From the NCBI GenBank assembly GCA_023423065.1, contig JAFAGC010000027.1:1-58703 (forward strand): 58,703 nt of DNA, read 5' to 3'. The position numbers and the translations under genes were made by a program. Position 1 is the stretch's first letter, and each line of letters begins with the position of its first letter. Shown in pieces: positions 33,130 to 42,302 of this stretch. Below the pieces are notes generated by a model. The model was not told where the DNA came from and searched no databases. It saw only the letters and a list, made by a program, of their open reading frames with translations. Origin of the DNA: Pseudomonadota bacterium (GTDB taxonomy: Bacteria > Pseudomonadota > Gammaproteobacteria > Steroidobacterales > Steroidobacteraceae).

Positions 33130-35784
33130 TTACAGCTGCGCGGCCAGCTCGAGGCTGTACGTGCGGCGCGAGTAAGGGTGAAACGCCCAGTAGCGTTCGT
33201 TGCCGAGATTGTCGATGCCGAGCGCGCCGCTCCAGCGCTCACCGAACTCGCAGCGTACCCGCGCATCGGCTACCAGGTAGCGGCTCGTGCCCGTGTAACT
33301 CGTGCCGTGAGGGTCCGAATTGTCGAGCGTGTTGTACTGCAGGCCGCTGTAACGCGCGCCGAGCGTCGCGCTGATCCGGTCGTTAGGTCGCCAGGTGGCT
33401 AGCGCATTGCCCCGCCACTCCGGCACGCGCGGCTGCCGCGCGCTTTCGCTCGCGGGGAAATTGCCGTTCTCGAGGATGCGTGAATGCGCGTAAGTGACGC
33501 TTCCGGCGAGCTCGAGCGACGCCAGCGGCTGAGCGCGCGCCACGAGCTCGACGCCGCGGGTGCGGATGCGATCGACGTTCTGGATGGTCGTCACGGTCGA
33601 GCCGCCCGCGACGTTCATCTGCGAATACAACGCGTCGCGCGTGTCCTCGAAGAACATCGTCGTTCGAAGGTCGCCATGATCGAACATCACGATCGCCGAA
33701 AGTTCGCTGGTCCATGACTTCTCGGGCTCGAGATCCGGATCGTTGTTCACGATCGTGTTCGCGAAGATCGAGCCCTGGTAGAGCTCGGCGACGGTAGGCA
33801 GTCGCACCGCGCGTCCGAGCGATGCCTTGAGCGTGAGATCGGGCGTCACGCCCCATGCCAGCGCCAGTTTCGGCGAGACGTGGGCTTCGCTGCGCGCCGG
33901 AAAGGGCAGCGCCTCCGCTCGCCCCGCGATCGATCCCTCGTCCGCATGCCAGTGTTCGATGCGCGCGCCGAGCGTCGCCTGCCAGTCGTGCGCGAATTCC
34001 CAGGTGTCCTGCGCGTAGGCGCTGAGAAGCTGCGTGTCGCCGCGAAAGGCCGAGAAGCGGTCACCCGCGGGTCCGCTCAGCCAGTCGGCGGTGTCGCTGA
34101 CCTCGGTGCGCAGGACGTAATGATCGTGCTGCACGCCGAGCTCGAACGTATGCGACGAGGCGCCGCGCGATTCGCGCACCGCGCGAATCGCGAGCGTCGT
34201 CCACCCGGTGCCGGACTGATCCGCAACGCGGCCCGCGCCACCGGTCGCGGCGATGGGCAGCGCGATCAGCGGCGAACGGGATGCGTCCGCGCGATACTCG
34301 TAGAGGCTCGCGGTGGCTTCGAGATTCCATGCGCCGAGGTGGCTGCGCCGAACCGACAGACCCTGCATGACGTGGGTGAGCTCGCCCTTCGAAGGACCGA
34401 TCTCGGTCGGTCCGATCGAGAAAACGCGGCCTTCCACGTTGACGATGCCCGAGTAGACGGGCACTCCGTCGGCGTCGCGCAGCCAGGTGTTCGATTCACG
34501 AGTCGCTTCATTGCGCCAGACGCCGAGCGTGTAACTCGCGCGCCAGTAGTCGCCGAAGTCCCGCGCGAGCTTGATCTTGCCGTGATCCTGGACCGTGCCG
34601 ATGGTGTTCGTGTCCCCTAACAACCACCAGTCGCGATTGCGCGGATCGCGCCCCGCGATGGCGCCGGTCACGGGAATGCCGCCGGTTCCCTCGGCTCCGG
34701 CGGAGAGAAGTTTGTTGGCGAACGAGATCGGATGACTCTCGCTGTCGAGCCGGTTGAAGTTCACCCACCACGCGGTCGAGCCGTGCCGATCGCCGTACGA
34801 CGCATGGGCCTGCCAGCCGCCGTAGCTGCCGTGCGCGCCGTGGACGTCGAAATCCTCGGTGAAGGTAGTGAGGCCGGCGCGCACTTCGAGCGATTCCGGC
34901 ATGCGCGTGACGTAATCGACCACCGCGCCCACCGAGTTTCCCGCGTATGCCGCGGAGAACGGCCCATACAGGACATCCACGCGCTCGATTTCCTCGGGAG
35001 TCACCATGCCCCAGCGCGGCGTGAACGTCGCGCCGTTGCCGAGCAGGTTGGACAGCAGTATCCCGTCGGCGAACACCAGCGAGCGCGCGCTGTTGCCCGT
35101 GCCCGACGCGCGGCTCGCGAGCACCGCGTGGTCGTAGTCGCCGATGTAACGCTTGCGTACCGTGAGGCTCGGCAGGTACTTGAGCGCATCCTCCGCGTCC
35201 GTCGCGTTGATGACGCGTTCCACGGCCTCGCCCGAGATGCCTTCGATGGTCGTCGGGATCTGCGTGGGCAGCGAACTCGGCCGTCGCGCGACCACGGTGA
35301 CCACGCCGAGCGACTGGGTCATCGAACTCTCCGCCGCGGGCGGCGAGGCGTCGCGCGCCTCGATCGCGAGCTCGACCGTGATCTTTCCCGCCCGGCGGAA
35401 TTCGAGCGTCAGCGGAACGGACTTGCCGAGCTCGAGCGGCGCCTCGAGGCCCACCAGCATGAGGTGAATGCCGCCCGGCTGGATCTTCACGGTTTCTCCC
35501 GGCGGAATGTCGATCTGCATGAGCGGGCGCATGCGCGCCATGCCGTCGGCGACCCGCGTTTCGTGGAACTCGACCTTCGTCGCGACCGGCGTGCTGGCCG
35601 CGATCAGCGCGTCCGCCGCCTTCGACCGGTTGGTGATGGATAGATAGGCGACGCCCATCGACATGCCCGGCATGGTCGGACGCGACCAGGGATGGCCGAT
35701 GGCGAGATCGCCCTGCGTGTAGTCGTGCGCGCCCGCGGCCTGCACGAGCAGGCATGCGGCAAGCGCCAGCAATGTTCTGAACAC
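33130..35784 (-). CDS. TonB-dependent receptor with N-terminal PCuAC copper-chaperone domain
   Basis: An 884-residue protein, GTG start with AGGAG 7 bases upstream, signal peptide cleaved after AGA near residue 19. Residues about 20-145 are a PCu(A)C domain with the complete Cu(I)-binding spacing H-x10-M-x21-H-x-M: H74, M85, H107, M109. After a short linker comes a TonB-box-like GVVTVVA (near 160), a plug domain (about 170-285) and a 22-strand-type barrel ending in YSLELAAQL. Normally PCuAC is a separate periplasmic protein that delivers copper to cytochrome oxidase; here it is joined to an outer-membrane receptor. The product is probably a copper (or copper-ligand) importer. It follows a DUF2946 gene and lies in a string headed by an ExbB-like gene. 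Confidence 0.92.
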   Translation of the reverse strand: MFRTLLALAACLLVQAAGAHDYTQGDLAIGHPWSRPTMPGMSMGVAYLSITNRSKAADALIAASTPVATKVEFHETRVADGMARMRPLMQIDIPPGETVKIQPGGIHLMLVGLEAPLELGKSVPLTLEFRRAGKITVELAIEARDASPPAAESSMTQSLGVVTVVARRPSSLPTQIPTTIEGISGEAVERVINATDAEDALKYLPSLTVRKRYIGDYDHAVLASRASGTGNSARSLVFADGILLSNLLGNGATFTPRWGMVTPEEIERVDVLYGPFSAAYAGNSVGAVVDYVTRMPESLEVRAGLTTFTEDFDVHGAHGSYGGWQAHASYGDRHGSTAWWVNFNRLDSESHPISFANKLLSAGAEGTGGIPVTGAIAGRDPRNRDWWLLGDTNTIGTVQDHGKIKLARDFGDYWRASYTLGVWRNEATRESNTWLRDADGVPVYSGIVNVEGRVFSIGPTEIGPSKGELTHVMQGLSVRRSHLGAWNLEATASLYEYRADASRSPLIALPIAATGGAGRVADQSGTGWTTLAIRAVRESRGASSHTFELGVQHDHYVLRTEVSDTADWLSGPAGDRFSAFRGDTQLLSAYAQDTWEFAHDWQATLGARIEHWHADEGSIAGRAEALPFPARSEAHVSPKLALAWGVTPDLTLKASLGRAVRLPTVAELYQGSIFANTIVNNDPDLEPEKSWTSELSAIVMFDHGDLRTTMFFEDTRDALYSQMNVAGGSTVTTIQNVDRIRTRGVELVARAQPLASLELAGSVTYAHSRILENGNFPASESARQPRVPEWRGNALATWRPNDRISATLGARYSGLQYNTLDNSDPHGTSYTGTSRYLVADARVRCEFGERWSGALGIDNLGNERYWAFHPYSRRTYSLELAAQL

Positions 35785-35858
35785 TGGAAACTCCTGACGA
35801 ACGCACGCGGCTTTCCACGTGCCGATGCGCGGGAACGAGCCCGGCGCGTTATCGGATG

Positions 35859-36203
35859 TCAGGAAAGGGCGGGGGGTGCGCGCGCGGTCTGTGCGCGTCG
35901 CAGCGGGGTCGGGAGCGTCTGGCTATCCAGTTCCGGAAGCTTCGAGGTCGCGAGCGGCGACGACAGCGCGGGCTGGATCATCGCGAGCGGCGCGCCCAGC
36001 AGCGGCGCGACGCAGTACGCGCAATGCGGCGCCGTCGATGTCTCGCCCGGGATCTCGATGGTCTCGGTCTTGCCGCGGTCGTTCGAGCAGACCCTGGCCT
36101 GTACCTGGAATCCTTCCGCGGTCGGCACGACGTCCGACGGGATCAGCACGCGCAGTGTGAGCGCCGCGAGCAGCAGCGGAAAAACGAAACTCCGGAAGCG
36201 CAT
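35859..36203 (-). CDS. DUF2946-like small secreted protein
   Basis: A 114-residue protein starting at ATG 36203. It has a hydrophobic N-terminal signal or anchor (MRFRSFVFPLLLAALTLRVL), then RVCSNDRG and PHCAYCVAPLLG, and a low-complexity tail rich in Ala, Pro and Ser. The Cys in RVC plus the HCxYC motif are typical of the DUF2946 family, which is often found beside copper-linked TonB receptors and PCuAC genes. It lies 28 bases after the photolyase stop and 74 bases before the receptor, in the same direction. Metal binding by the His/Cys cluster is an inference. Confidence 0.78.
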   Translation of the reverse strand: MRFRSFVFPLLLAALTLRVLIPSDVVPTAEGFQVQARVCSNDRGKTETIEIPGETSTAPHCAYCVAPLLGAPLAMIQPALSSPLATSKLPELDSQTLPTPLRRAQTARAPPALS

Positions 36204-36231
36204 GGATCGCAGGCGTGTCACGCGGCGGATT

Positions 36232-37707
36232 CTAGCCCAAAGGCCTGCGTGAGGGTGTTCGCCTCGACGCGGTCGCAAGGTGCCGCTTCGCGGTTTCCAG
36301 AAAGCGGCGCCGCGCGAAATCGTGTTCGACGACCGGACGAGGGTAGTTTGTCCCCAGCCGCACGCCCGCATCGGCCAGGACGCCGGCCGGGGCTTCCCAG
36401 GGCGCGTGGATGTAACGTTTGGGCAACGACGCGAGTTCCGGGATCCAGGCGCGCACATAGGCCCCTTCAGGGTCGAACTTCCGGCCCTGCGTAACCGGAT
36501 TGAAGATCCGGAACCACGGTTGTGCATCGCAGCCGCACCCCGCCGCCCATTGCCAGCCCGCATCGTTGTTCGCCCAGTCGCCGTCGACGAGCCGGTCGAA
36601 GTAGTGGCGTTCGCCGCGCCGGAAGTCGATCAACAGGTGTTTGGCGAGGAAACTCGCGGCGATCATGCGGGCGCGGTTGTGAACGAAACCCGTGGCGAGC
36701 AACTGGCGCGCCGCCGCGTCGACGACCGGATAACCCGTATGTCCCTCGACCCAGGCTTGCCATGCCGCGTCGTCGTCGCGCCAGGGAAAATTTCGCCATG
36801 CCGGGCGGAAGGGTTCCTCCAGCAGGCGCGGCCGGTCGAACAGGGTCGAATGCGCGAACTCGCGCCACAACAGCTCGTCGTGGAATGCGCGCAGTGCGTC
36901 GGGCGAGAGGTCCGCAAGCGCGCGTTCCGCGGCGTGCCACACGGTGCGCGGCGACAGTGTCCCGAACTTGAGATCCACGGACAGGCGACTCGTGCCTTCG
37001 AGGTCGAGCCGATTCCGCAGCTCGTCGTAGTCCTTCGCGTCGCCGGCAAGCCACTCCGCGAGCCGCTTGCGCGCCGCGCGCTCGCCGCCGCCAAGCACGC
37101 GCGGATTGCGTGCGAGACCGAGTGAATCGAGCGTCGGCAGGTCGTCGGCCGAAGTCCGGACATCGGCAGCCACCGTCGCCGGCAGGGGCGGCAGCGATTT
37201 AGGCGCCGGCAAGGGCAGGGCGACCGGCGCTTCTCGCAGGAACGCGCGCGCGAACGCGGTGAAAACGGAAAAAGGTTCGCCGCCCCCGGTGCGCAAACTA
37301 CCCGGCGGACGCAGCGTCTCGGTATCGAAGCGCTCGAACGGAACGCGCAGCGCCGCGGCGACGCGCCGGTCGCGTTCGCGACCCAGTGGAGCCACCCAGC
37401 TTTGGGCGACGACCCGATCGACTTTCCACTTTCTCGCGACGCGCGGCACCACCTCGACGCTGCGGCCACGAACGCAGATCAACCTCGAGCCCAGGTGCTC
37501 GAGATTCGCGGCCAGCGACGACAACGACTCGAGCAGGAACTGGATGCGCAAGGGTGTGCGGCGCGCGGCCTCCGCACGCAGGAAGTGCTCGTCCAGCACG
37601 AACAGCGGAACGACTTCGGCGTCCTTGCCGGCGGACAGCGCCGCTCGCAACGGCGCGTGGTCCGCGACGCGCAGATCCTTGCCGCGGAACCAGACGAGCG
37701 TGCGCAG
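36232..37707 (-). CDS. phrB: Deoxyribodipyrimidine photolyase, apparent CTG start
   Basis: The conserved N-terminus of class I photolyases (RTLVWFRGKDLRVADHAPL) is encoded upstream of any ATG, GTG or TTG in this frame; the only plausible initiator is CTG at 37707, giving 491 residues. The in-frame TAG ending the upstream ExbB-like gene lies 12 bases before it. The N-terminal half is the antenna-binding alpha/beta domain. The C-terminal FAD domain has RMIAASFLAKHLLIDFRRGERHYF in overlapping pieces, then DGDWANNDAGWQWAAG (keeping the Asn opposite flavin N5) and FRIFNPVTQG. It repairs UV-made cyclobutane dimers. The first conventional start, a TTG at 37650, would cut off the first beta strand. 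Confidence 0.9.
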   Translation of the reverse strand: MRTLVWFRGKDLRVADHAPLRAALSAGKDAEVVPLFVLDEHFLRAEAARRTPLRIQFLLESLSSLAANLEHLGSRLICVRGRSVEVVPRVARKWKVDRVVAQSWVAPLGRERDRRVAAALRVPFERFDTETLRPPGSLRTGGGEPFSVFTAFARAFLREAPVALPLPAPKSLPPLPATVAADVRTSADDLPTLDSLGLARNPRVLGGGERAARKRLAEWLAGDAKDYDELRNRLDLEGTSRLSVDLKFGTLSPRTVWHAAERALADLSPDALRAFHDELLWREFAHSTLFDRPRLLEEPFRPAWRNFPWRDDDAAWQAWVEGHTGYPVVDAAARQLLATGFVHNRARMIAASFLAKHLLIDFRRGERHYFDRLVDGDWANNDAGWQWAAGCGCDAQPWFRIFNPVTQGRKFDPEGAYVRAWIPELASLPKRYIHAPWEAPAGVLADAGVRLGTNYPRPVVEHDFARRRFLETAKRHLATASRRTPSRRPLG

Positions 37708-37719
37708 CCGGGTACCGAA

Positions 37720-38610
37720 CTACTTGGAAACGACGCGCAGTTTTCGCAGCAGCTGGCGATCGACGTAGGTGCGGCAATCGAGGATCAGCCGATCCTGGAA
37801 CTGCTGCAGCTGGTGCATCCAGAACATCACGACGATGCACGACACCAGCGCGACGAGCGTCGCGTTGAAGGTGATGCCGAGGCCCATCGTGACGCCGGAG
37901 ATGTCGCCACCCATCGCGCCCTGCGCTTCCTGCAGCGCGGCGCCGATGCCGCGCACCGTGCCGACGAAGCCGACGGCCGGAATGGCCCACGCGGTGAACC
38001 GGACCATCGAGAGCTTGGTGTCGAGGCTCGCCGCTTCGAATTCGCACTCGTCGCGTACGGCCTCGGCGGCGTCCTGCACGCTGCGGGTCGCGCCGAAACG
38101 GTTGTACGCGACCATCAGGAGGCGCGGCAGGAAACTCATCTGTTCGTCCTTGGGCAGTGCCTCCAGAGGACGTGAATGGACCCGGGCATCCTCGGGCAGG
38201 ACGACCTGCGATTCGGCGACCTTCACGTAATCCCGGTCGAGCAGCGCGCGGGCCTTGCGGGTCTCCTGGAACTGGCGGGCGAGCAGCAGCAGCGCCCACA
38301 TGCACAGGGTCACGCAGAGCTGTTGTTCGTGGTCCTTGAGGATCACGTAGATCGAACGGAGCTGGAGAACCTGGGTTCTCACGTTGGACGTGTTGGTCAC
38401 CGTGACCCGCTGCGACAACACCGCCTCGGCGCGCGGCCGGATGATCAGCGTCCAGATGCTGTGGATGACGATCAGCGAGAGCAACAGCGCCGCGATGCTG
38501 TAGATCGCATCGTCGAGGGCCCAATTGGCACGGCCTTTGCGCCGCTCTCCGGTGGTCTTGTCGATAGCCGTTCTGTCGAAGGAACCGGGGGCGTTGTTCT
38601 CGGTAGCCAT
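37720..38610 (-). CDS. MotA/TolQ/ExbB-family proton channel protein
   Basis: A 296-residue inner-membrane protein. There is a long N-terminal cytoplasmic tail, a span near 38-57, another near 98-112, then a cytoplasmic loop. Two C-terminal spans include the family signature FVGTVRGIGAALQEAQ and GLGITFNATLVALVSCIVVMF. It belongs to the MotA/TolQ/ExbB group, which convert proton flow into mechanical work on partner proteins. No ExbD/TolR or TonB partner gene is adjacent. It is the first of a same-strand string with photolyase, DUF2946 and the copper receptor, so it could energise that receptor, but this is inference. It diverges from cysA. Confidence 0.85.
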   Translation of the reverse strand: MATENNAPGSFDRTAIDKTTGERRKGRANWALDDAIYSIAALLLSLIVIHSIWTLIIRPRAEAVLSQRVTVTNTSNVRTQVLQLRSIYVILKDHEQQLCVTLCMWALLLLARQFQETRKARALLDRDYVKVAESQVVLPEDARVHSRPLEALPKDEQMSFLPRLLMVAYNRFGATRSVQDAAEAVRDECEFEAASLDTKLSMVRFTAWAIPAVGFVGTVRGIGAALQEAQGAMGGDISGVTMGLGITFNATLVALVSCIVVMFWMHQLQQFQDRLILDCRTYVDRQLLRKLRVVSK

Positions 38611-38782
38611 GCAGTGGGACCTGGATGTTGGCAGGACAGGAGGAGGAAAAGTGTATGCGTTAGTCGGGGGCCCGACAGCTTAAGTTCCTTGCCATTGTGA
38701 CCGGATTGTAACCGCCGTGATATTCGGGCGGCCACCGCCGGCTGGTAGCATCACCGGCGGTTTTCAGCCCCACGGCCCATAC

Positions 38783-40555
38783 ATGTCCATTGCGCTCGAC
38801 CAAGTCACCAAGCGGTACCAGGAACAACCCGTCGTTAACGACGTATCGATCGAAGTGGGAGAGGGCGAATTCTTCGTGCTTCTCGGCCCCTCGGGTAGCG
38901 GCAAGAGCACCCTCTTGCGGGCCATCGCCGGTCTCACCGGCATCGACCACGGGCGCATCTCGCTGCACGGGAAGGACGTCACGCACGTGCGCGCCCGCGA
39001 TCGCGGCGTCGGCCTCGTGTTCCAGAACTACGCGCTGTTCCGGCACATGACGGTGGCCGAGAACATCGAATTCGCGCTGCGCGTCCGGAAGATGAAGTCC
39101 GCCGACCGGCGAGCCCGCCGCAAGGAACTGCTCAAGCTGGTGGCGCTCGAGGGAATGGACGAGCGACTGCCGGGGCAGCTTTCGGGCGGCCAGCAGCAGC
39201 GCGTCGCGGTCGCCCGCGCGCTCGCCCACAAGCCGCAGGTGTTGCTGCTCGACGAGCCCTTCGGCGCGCTCGACCTCAAGATCCGCGAGGAACTGCGGCG
39301 CACGATCCGCGCGGTTCAGCGCGAGCTCGGCATCACCACGGTGCTGGTCACGCACGACCAGGAAGAAGCCTTCGCGCTGGCCGACACGATCGGCGTCATG
39401 AATCACGGCCGCCTGCTCGAAGTCGGCCATCCGAACGACCTGTACACCCAGCCCGCGACGCGTTTCGTCGCGACCTTCCTCGGCGCGGCCAACCTGTTGC
39501 TGGCGCGCCAGACCGTCGACGGCATCCGTTTCGGCGCGACTCCCGTCAATGCCGAGGGCAACGAGCCCGTGCAGGCGGGACGCGAACATGAAGTGGTCGC
39601 GGTGCTGCGTCCCGAGGAAGTCGAGGTCGCGGCGGCGCGCGAACAGCTGACGTCCGATTTCATCGCGCGCGGCGCGGTCGAGGAAATCGTCTTCACGGGC
39701 GCATTGGAGCGGTTGCGCGTCAGACTGCTCGACGAACCCAGCGCGGCCCAGCTGCTGGGCTCGGGCGCCGCCGGCGAAGCGCGCGTCGAGATCACGCGCA
39801 CCCAGCCGGAGCGTCGCGACCTGCCGTTGCGCACGGGAGCGCAGGTCGCGTTGGGCGCTCGCCGCCTGCACGTGTTGCCGACGCCGATCTCGAGTTTCCT
39901 CGCCTGTGCGCCCACCGAGGCGCAGGCCGCGGAGATCGCCCGGGAGCCGTTGCTGGAAGGCCTGTCGACGCGCATGAAGACGCGCGTGGGACTGCGTGCC
40001 ATCGACGGCCTGGTCGGAACACCGGCGCCGTTCGCCGGGGTCGCCGCGATCGCCGGAGGACCGGATGCGGGACCCACCGTCGAATGGCTGCTCAAACACG
40101 GTGCCGCCGAAGTGCTGGTCCTGCCGCGCAACGCGCCGAGCCCGACGCGTGTGTTCATCCACTGGACCGATGAGGTCGTGCGTCGCGCGACGCTCGCGGT
40201 GTCGGCGAGCCTGCTGCGCCACGTCTCGGCGGAAGCGGTCTATCTCGGCATCGTTCCCGACGAGGCCGCGACGACGGGCCGCGCCGCACCGATGCGCCAG
40301 CTGCTGGATGCGCGTTCCGAGGCGCACACCGATCACGGCCTCGAGATGCGCACCGAGCTCGCGATCGGCGAGACGGTGACCGCGCTCACGCGCAATCTTT
40401 CGGCGGGCGCGACGCAGATGCTGGTGCTCGGCATCACGGAGATCACCGAAGCGGGCAGCGCGTACCGTAGTCTGCTCAACGCGCAGCCGGGCTGGCCCGT
40501 GCTCATCGTTTATCGTCCGGGCGAGGCGCGCATCACGCCCGAGATTGCCGCATGA
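38783..40555 (+). CDS. cysA: Sulfate/thiosulfate ABC transporter ATPase with C-terminal extension
   Basis: A 590-residue protein starting at ATG 38783. Residues 1-235 are an ABC ATPase: Walker A GPSGSGKST, Q-loop VFQNYALF, signature LSGGQQQRVAVARAL, Walker B VLLLDEPFGALD, His of THDQEEA. About 240-365 is a TOBE/sulfate-type regulatory domain (VLRPEEVEV). Standard CysA ends near residue 350-365. Here about 220 extra residues follow, and the last 165 (GVAAIAGGPDAGPTVEWLL to PGWPVLIVYRP) have the strand/helix rhythm of a universal-stress-protein-like domain. It powers the CysT/CysW permease encoded downstream (4-base overlap). The extension is part of one unbroken frame. Confidence 0.9.
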   Translation: MSIALDQVTKRYQEQPVVNDVSIEVGEGEFFVLLGPSGSGKSTLLRAIAGLTGIDHGRISLHGKDVTHVRARDRGVGLVFQNYALFRHMTVAENIEFALRVRKMKSADRRARRKELLKLVALEGMDERLPGQLSGGQQQRVAVARALAHKPQVLLLDEPFGALDLKIREELRRTIRAVQRELGITTVLVTHDQEEAFALADTIGVMNHGRLLEVGHPNDLYTQPATRFVATFLGAANLLLARQTVDGIRFGATPVNAEGNEPVQAGREHEVVAVLRPEEVEVAAAREQLTSDFIARGAVEEIVFTGALERLRVRLLDEPSAAQLLGSGAAGEARVEITRTQPERRDLPLRTGAQVALGARRLHVLPTPISSFLACAPTEAQAAEIAREPLLEGLSTRMKTRVGLRAIDGLVGTPAPFAGVAAIAGGPDAGPTVEWLLKHGAAEVLVLPRNAPSPTRVFIHWTDEVVRRATLAVSASLLRHVSAEAVYLGIVPDEAATTGRAAPMRQLLDARSEAHTDHGLEMRTELAIGETVTALTRNLSAGATQMLVLGITEITEAGSAYRSLLNAQPGWPVLIVYRPGEARITPEIAA

Positions 40556-41394
40556 AGAACGTCGGGCAGCGCGAGCCCAACGTCATCCCGGGATTCGGGA
40601 TCACGCTGGGATTCACCACCTTCTTCCTGTGCGCCATCGTGCTCATTCCGCTGGCGGCGCTGGTGCTCAAGGCGGCCGGCATGGACTGGGATCGCTTCGT
40701 GGGCGTCATCGCGAGCGAGCGTGCGCTGGCCTCCTACAAGCTGTCGTTCGGCGCGTCGCTGATCGCGGCCGGCGTGAACATGATTTTCGGCTTCGCGATC
40801 GCGTGGACGCTGGTGCGTTACGAATTCCCGGGCCGCAAGATCATCGACGCGATCATCGACATGCCGTTCGCGCTGCCGACGGCCGTATCGGGCATCGCGC
40901 TCACGACGGTGTTCGCCGGCAACGGGTGGATAGGCCAGTACCTCGAGCCGCTCGGCATCCAGGTGGCGTACACCTGGATCGGCATCACCGTGGCGCTCAC
41001 GCTGATCGGCATGCCGTTCGTCGTGCGCACGGTGCAGCCGGCCATCCAGGAAGTGCAACGCGACCTCGAAGACGCCGCAGAGACGCTCGGCGCGGGCCGC
41101 TTCTACGTGTTCCGCCGCATCATCGTGCCGACGGTGCTGCCGGCGCTGCTCACCGGGTTCGCGCTCGCGTTCGCGCGCGCGGTGGGCGAGTACGGTTCGG
41201 TGATCTTCATCGCCGGCAACATGCCGATGAAGACCGAGATCACGCCGCTGCTCATCGTGATCCGGCTCGAGGAATTCGACTACGCCGGCGCCGCGGCGCT
41301 CGGTGTCGTCATGCTCTCGATTTCGTTCCTGATGCTGCTCGCCATCAACCTGCTGCAGGTCTGGGGCCGCAAGCGCATGATGGTGTCCAGATGA
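40552..41394 (+). CDS. cysT: Sulfate ABC transporter permease CysT (CysU)
   Basis: A 280-residue permease with about six membrane spans. It overlaps cysA by 4 bases (ATGA). It has the sulfate-permease blocks PFALPTAVSGIALTTVF, GWIGQYLEPLGI and the EAA-loop DLEDAAETLGAGRFYVFRRI, followed by FARAVGEYGSVIFIAGN, which is typical of CysT. It forms the membrane channel with CysW and is driven by CysA. Confidence 0.94.
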   Translation: MKNVGQREPNVIPGFGITLGFTTFFLCAIVLIPLAALVLKAAGMDWDRFVGVIASERALASYKLSFGASLIAAGVNMIFGFAIAWTLVRYEFPGRKIIDAIIDMPFALPTAVSGIALTTVFAGNGWIGQYLEPLGIQVAYTWIGITVALTLIGMPFVVRTVQPAIQEVQRDLEDAAETLGAGRFYVFRRIIVPTVLPALLTGFALAFARAVGEYGSVIFIAGNMPMKTEITPLLIVIRLEEFDYAGAAALGVVMLSISFLMLLAINLLQVWGRKRMMVSR

Positions 41395-41426
41395 CGATGA
41401 TTCGTTTCACCTTACGGTGGCTCTAG

Positions 41427-42302
41427 ATGGGCGGTCCTTCGACATCCGCCGAACTCGCCGCGGAGATCGCGTCGCGTCCCGGGCAGACCAACTTCCGTTC
41501 GACCTTGGTCCGATGGCTGCTCATCGGTGTCTCGCTCACATTCCTGGGTGCGTTGCTCGCCGCGCCGCTGTTCGCCGTGTTCGCGATGGCCCTCGAGAAG
41601 GGCTGGGACGCGTATTTCAACAGCTTCGCCGATCCTGACACCCTGGCCGCGATCCGGCTCACGCTGACCACCGCGGCCGTGGTCGTGCCGCTCAACACCG
41701 TTTTCGGCATCACGGCCGCGTGGTGTATCGCGAAGTTCGAGTTCAAGGGCAAGAGTTTCCTGATCACGCTCATCGATCTGCCGCTCGCCGTTTCGCCCGT
41801 CGTGTCGGGCCTGATCTACGTATTGTTGTTCGGCCTGAACGGCTGGTTCGGCGCCTGGCTGCAGGAACACGAAATCAGCATCGTCTATGCGCTCCCCGGA
41901 ATCATTCTCGCGACGATGTTCGTGACGTTTCCGTACGTCGCGCGCGAGCTGATCCCGCTCATGCAGCAGCTCGGCAACGACGAGGAAGAGGCCGCGATCA
42001 CGCTCGGCGCCGGCGGCTGGTTCACGTTCTTCCGTGTTACGCTGCCGCGCATCCGCTGGGGCCTCGTGTACGGCGTCATCCTGTGCAACGCGCGCGCCAT
42101 GGGCGAATTCGGCGCCGTCTCGGTGGTCTCGGGCAACATTCGCGGACTCACGACCACGATGCCGTTGCACATCGAAATCCTCTACAACGAATACAACTTC
42201 GTGGGCGCTTTCGCGGTCGCCTCGATGTTGTCGATCCTCGCGGTGATCACGCTCATCATCAAGACGCTGGTCGAGCGCGGCGCGGGGTACCGTAGACGAT
42301 GA
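41427..42302 (+). CDS. cysW: Sulfate ABC transporter permease CysW
   Basis: A 291-residue permease with about six spans. CysW features are DLPLAVSPVVSGLIYVLLFG, GLNGWFGAWLQEH, the coupling loop EEEAAITLGAGGWFTFFRVTLP, and RAMGEFGAVSVVSGNIRG. It follows cysT by 32 bases and overlaps the sensor-kinase start by 4 bases (ATGA), so the kinase is translationally coupled to the transporter. Confidence 0.94.
   Translation: MGGPSTSAELAAEIASRPGQTNFRSTLVRWLLIGVSLTFLGALLAAPLFAVFAMALEKGWDAYFNSFADPDTLAAIRLTLTTAAVVVPLNTVFGITAAWCIAKFEFKGKSFLITLIDLPLAVSPVVSGLIYVLLFGLNGWFGAWLQEHEISIVYALPGIILATMFVTFPYVARELIPLMQQLGNDEEEAAITLGAGGWFTFFRVTLPRIRWGLVYGVILCNARAMGEFGAVSVVSGNIRGLTTTMPLHIEILYNEYNFVGAFAVASMLSILAVITLIIKTLVERGAGYRRR

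Noticed and set aside
36232..38610. Translation through the TAG at 37722 to give one ExbB-photolyase fusion protein
   Set aside because: A channel-photolyase fusion makes no functional sense and both proteins have normal family ends; a CTG restart explains the frame.
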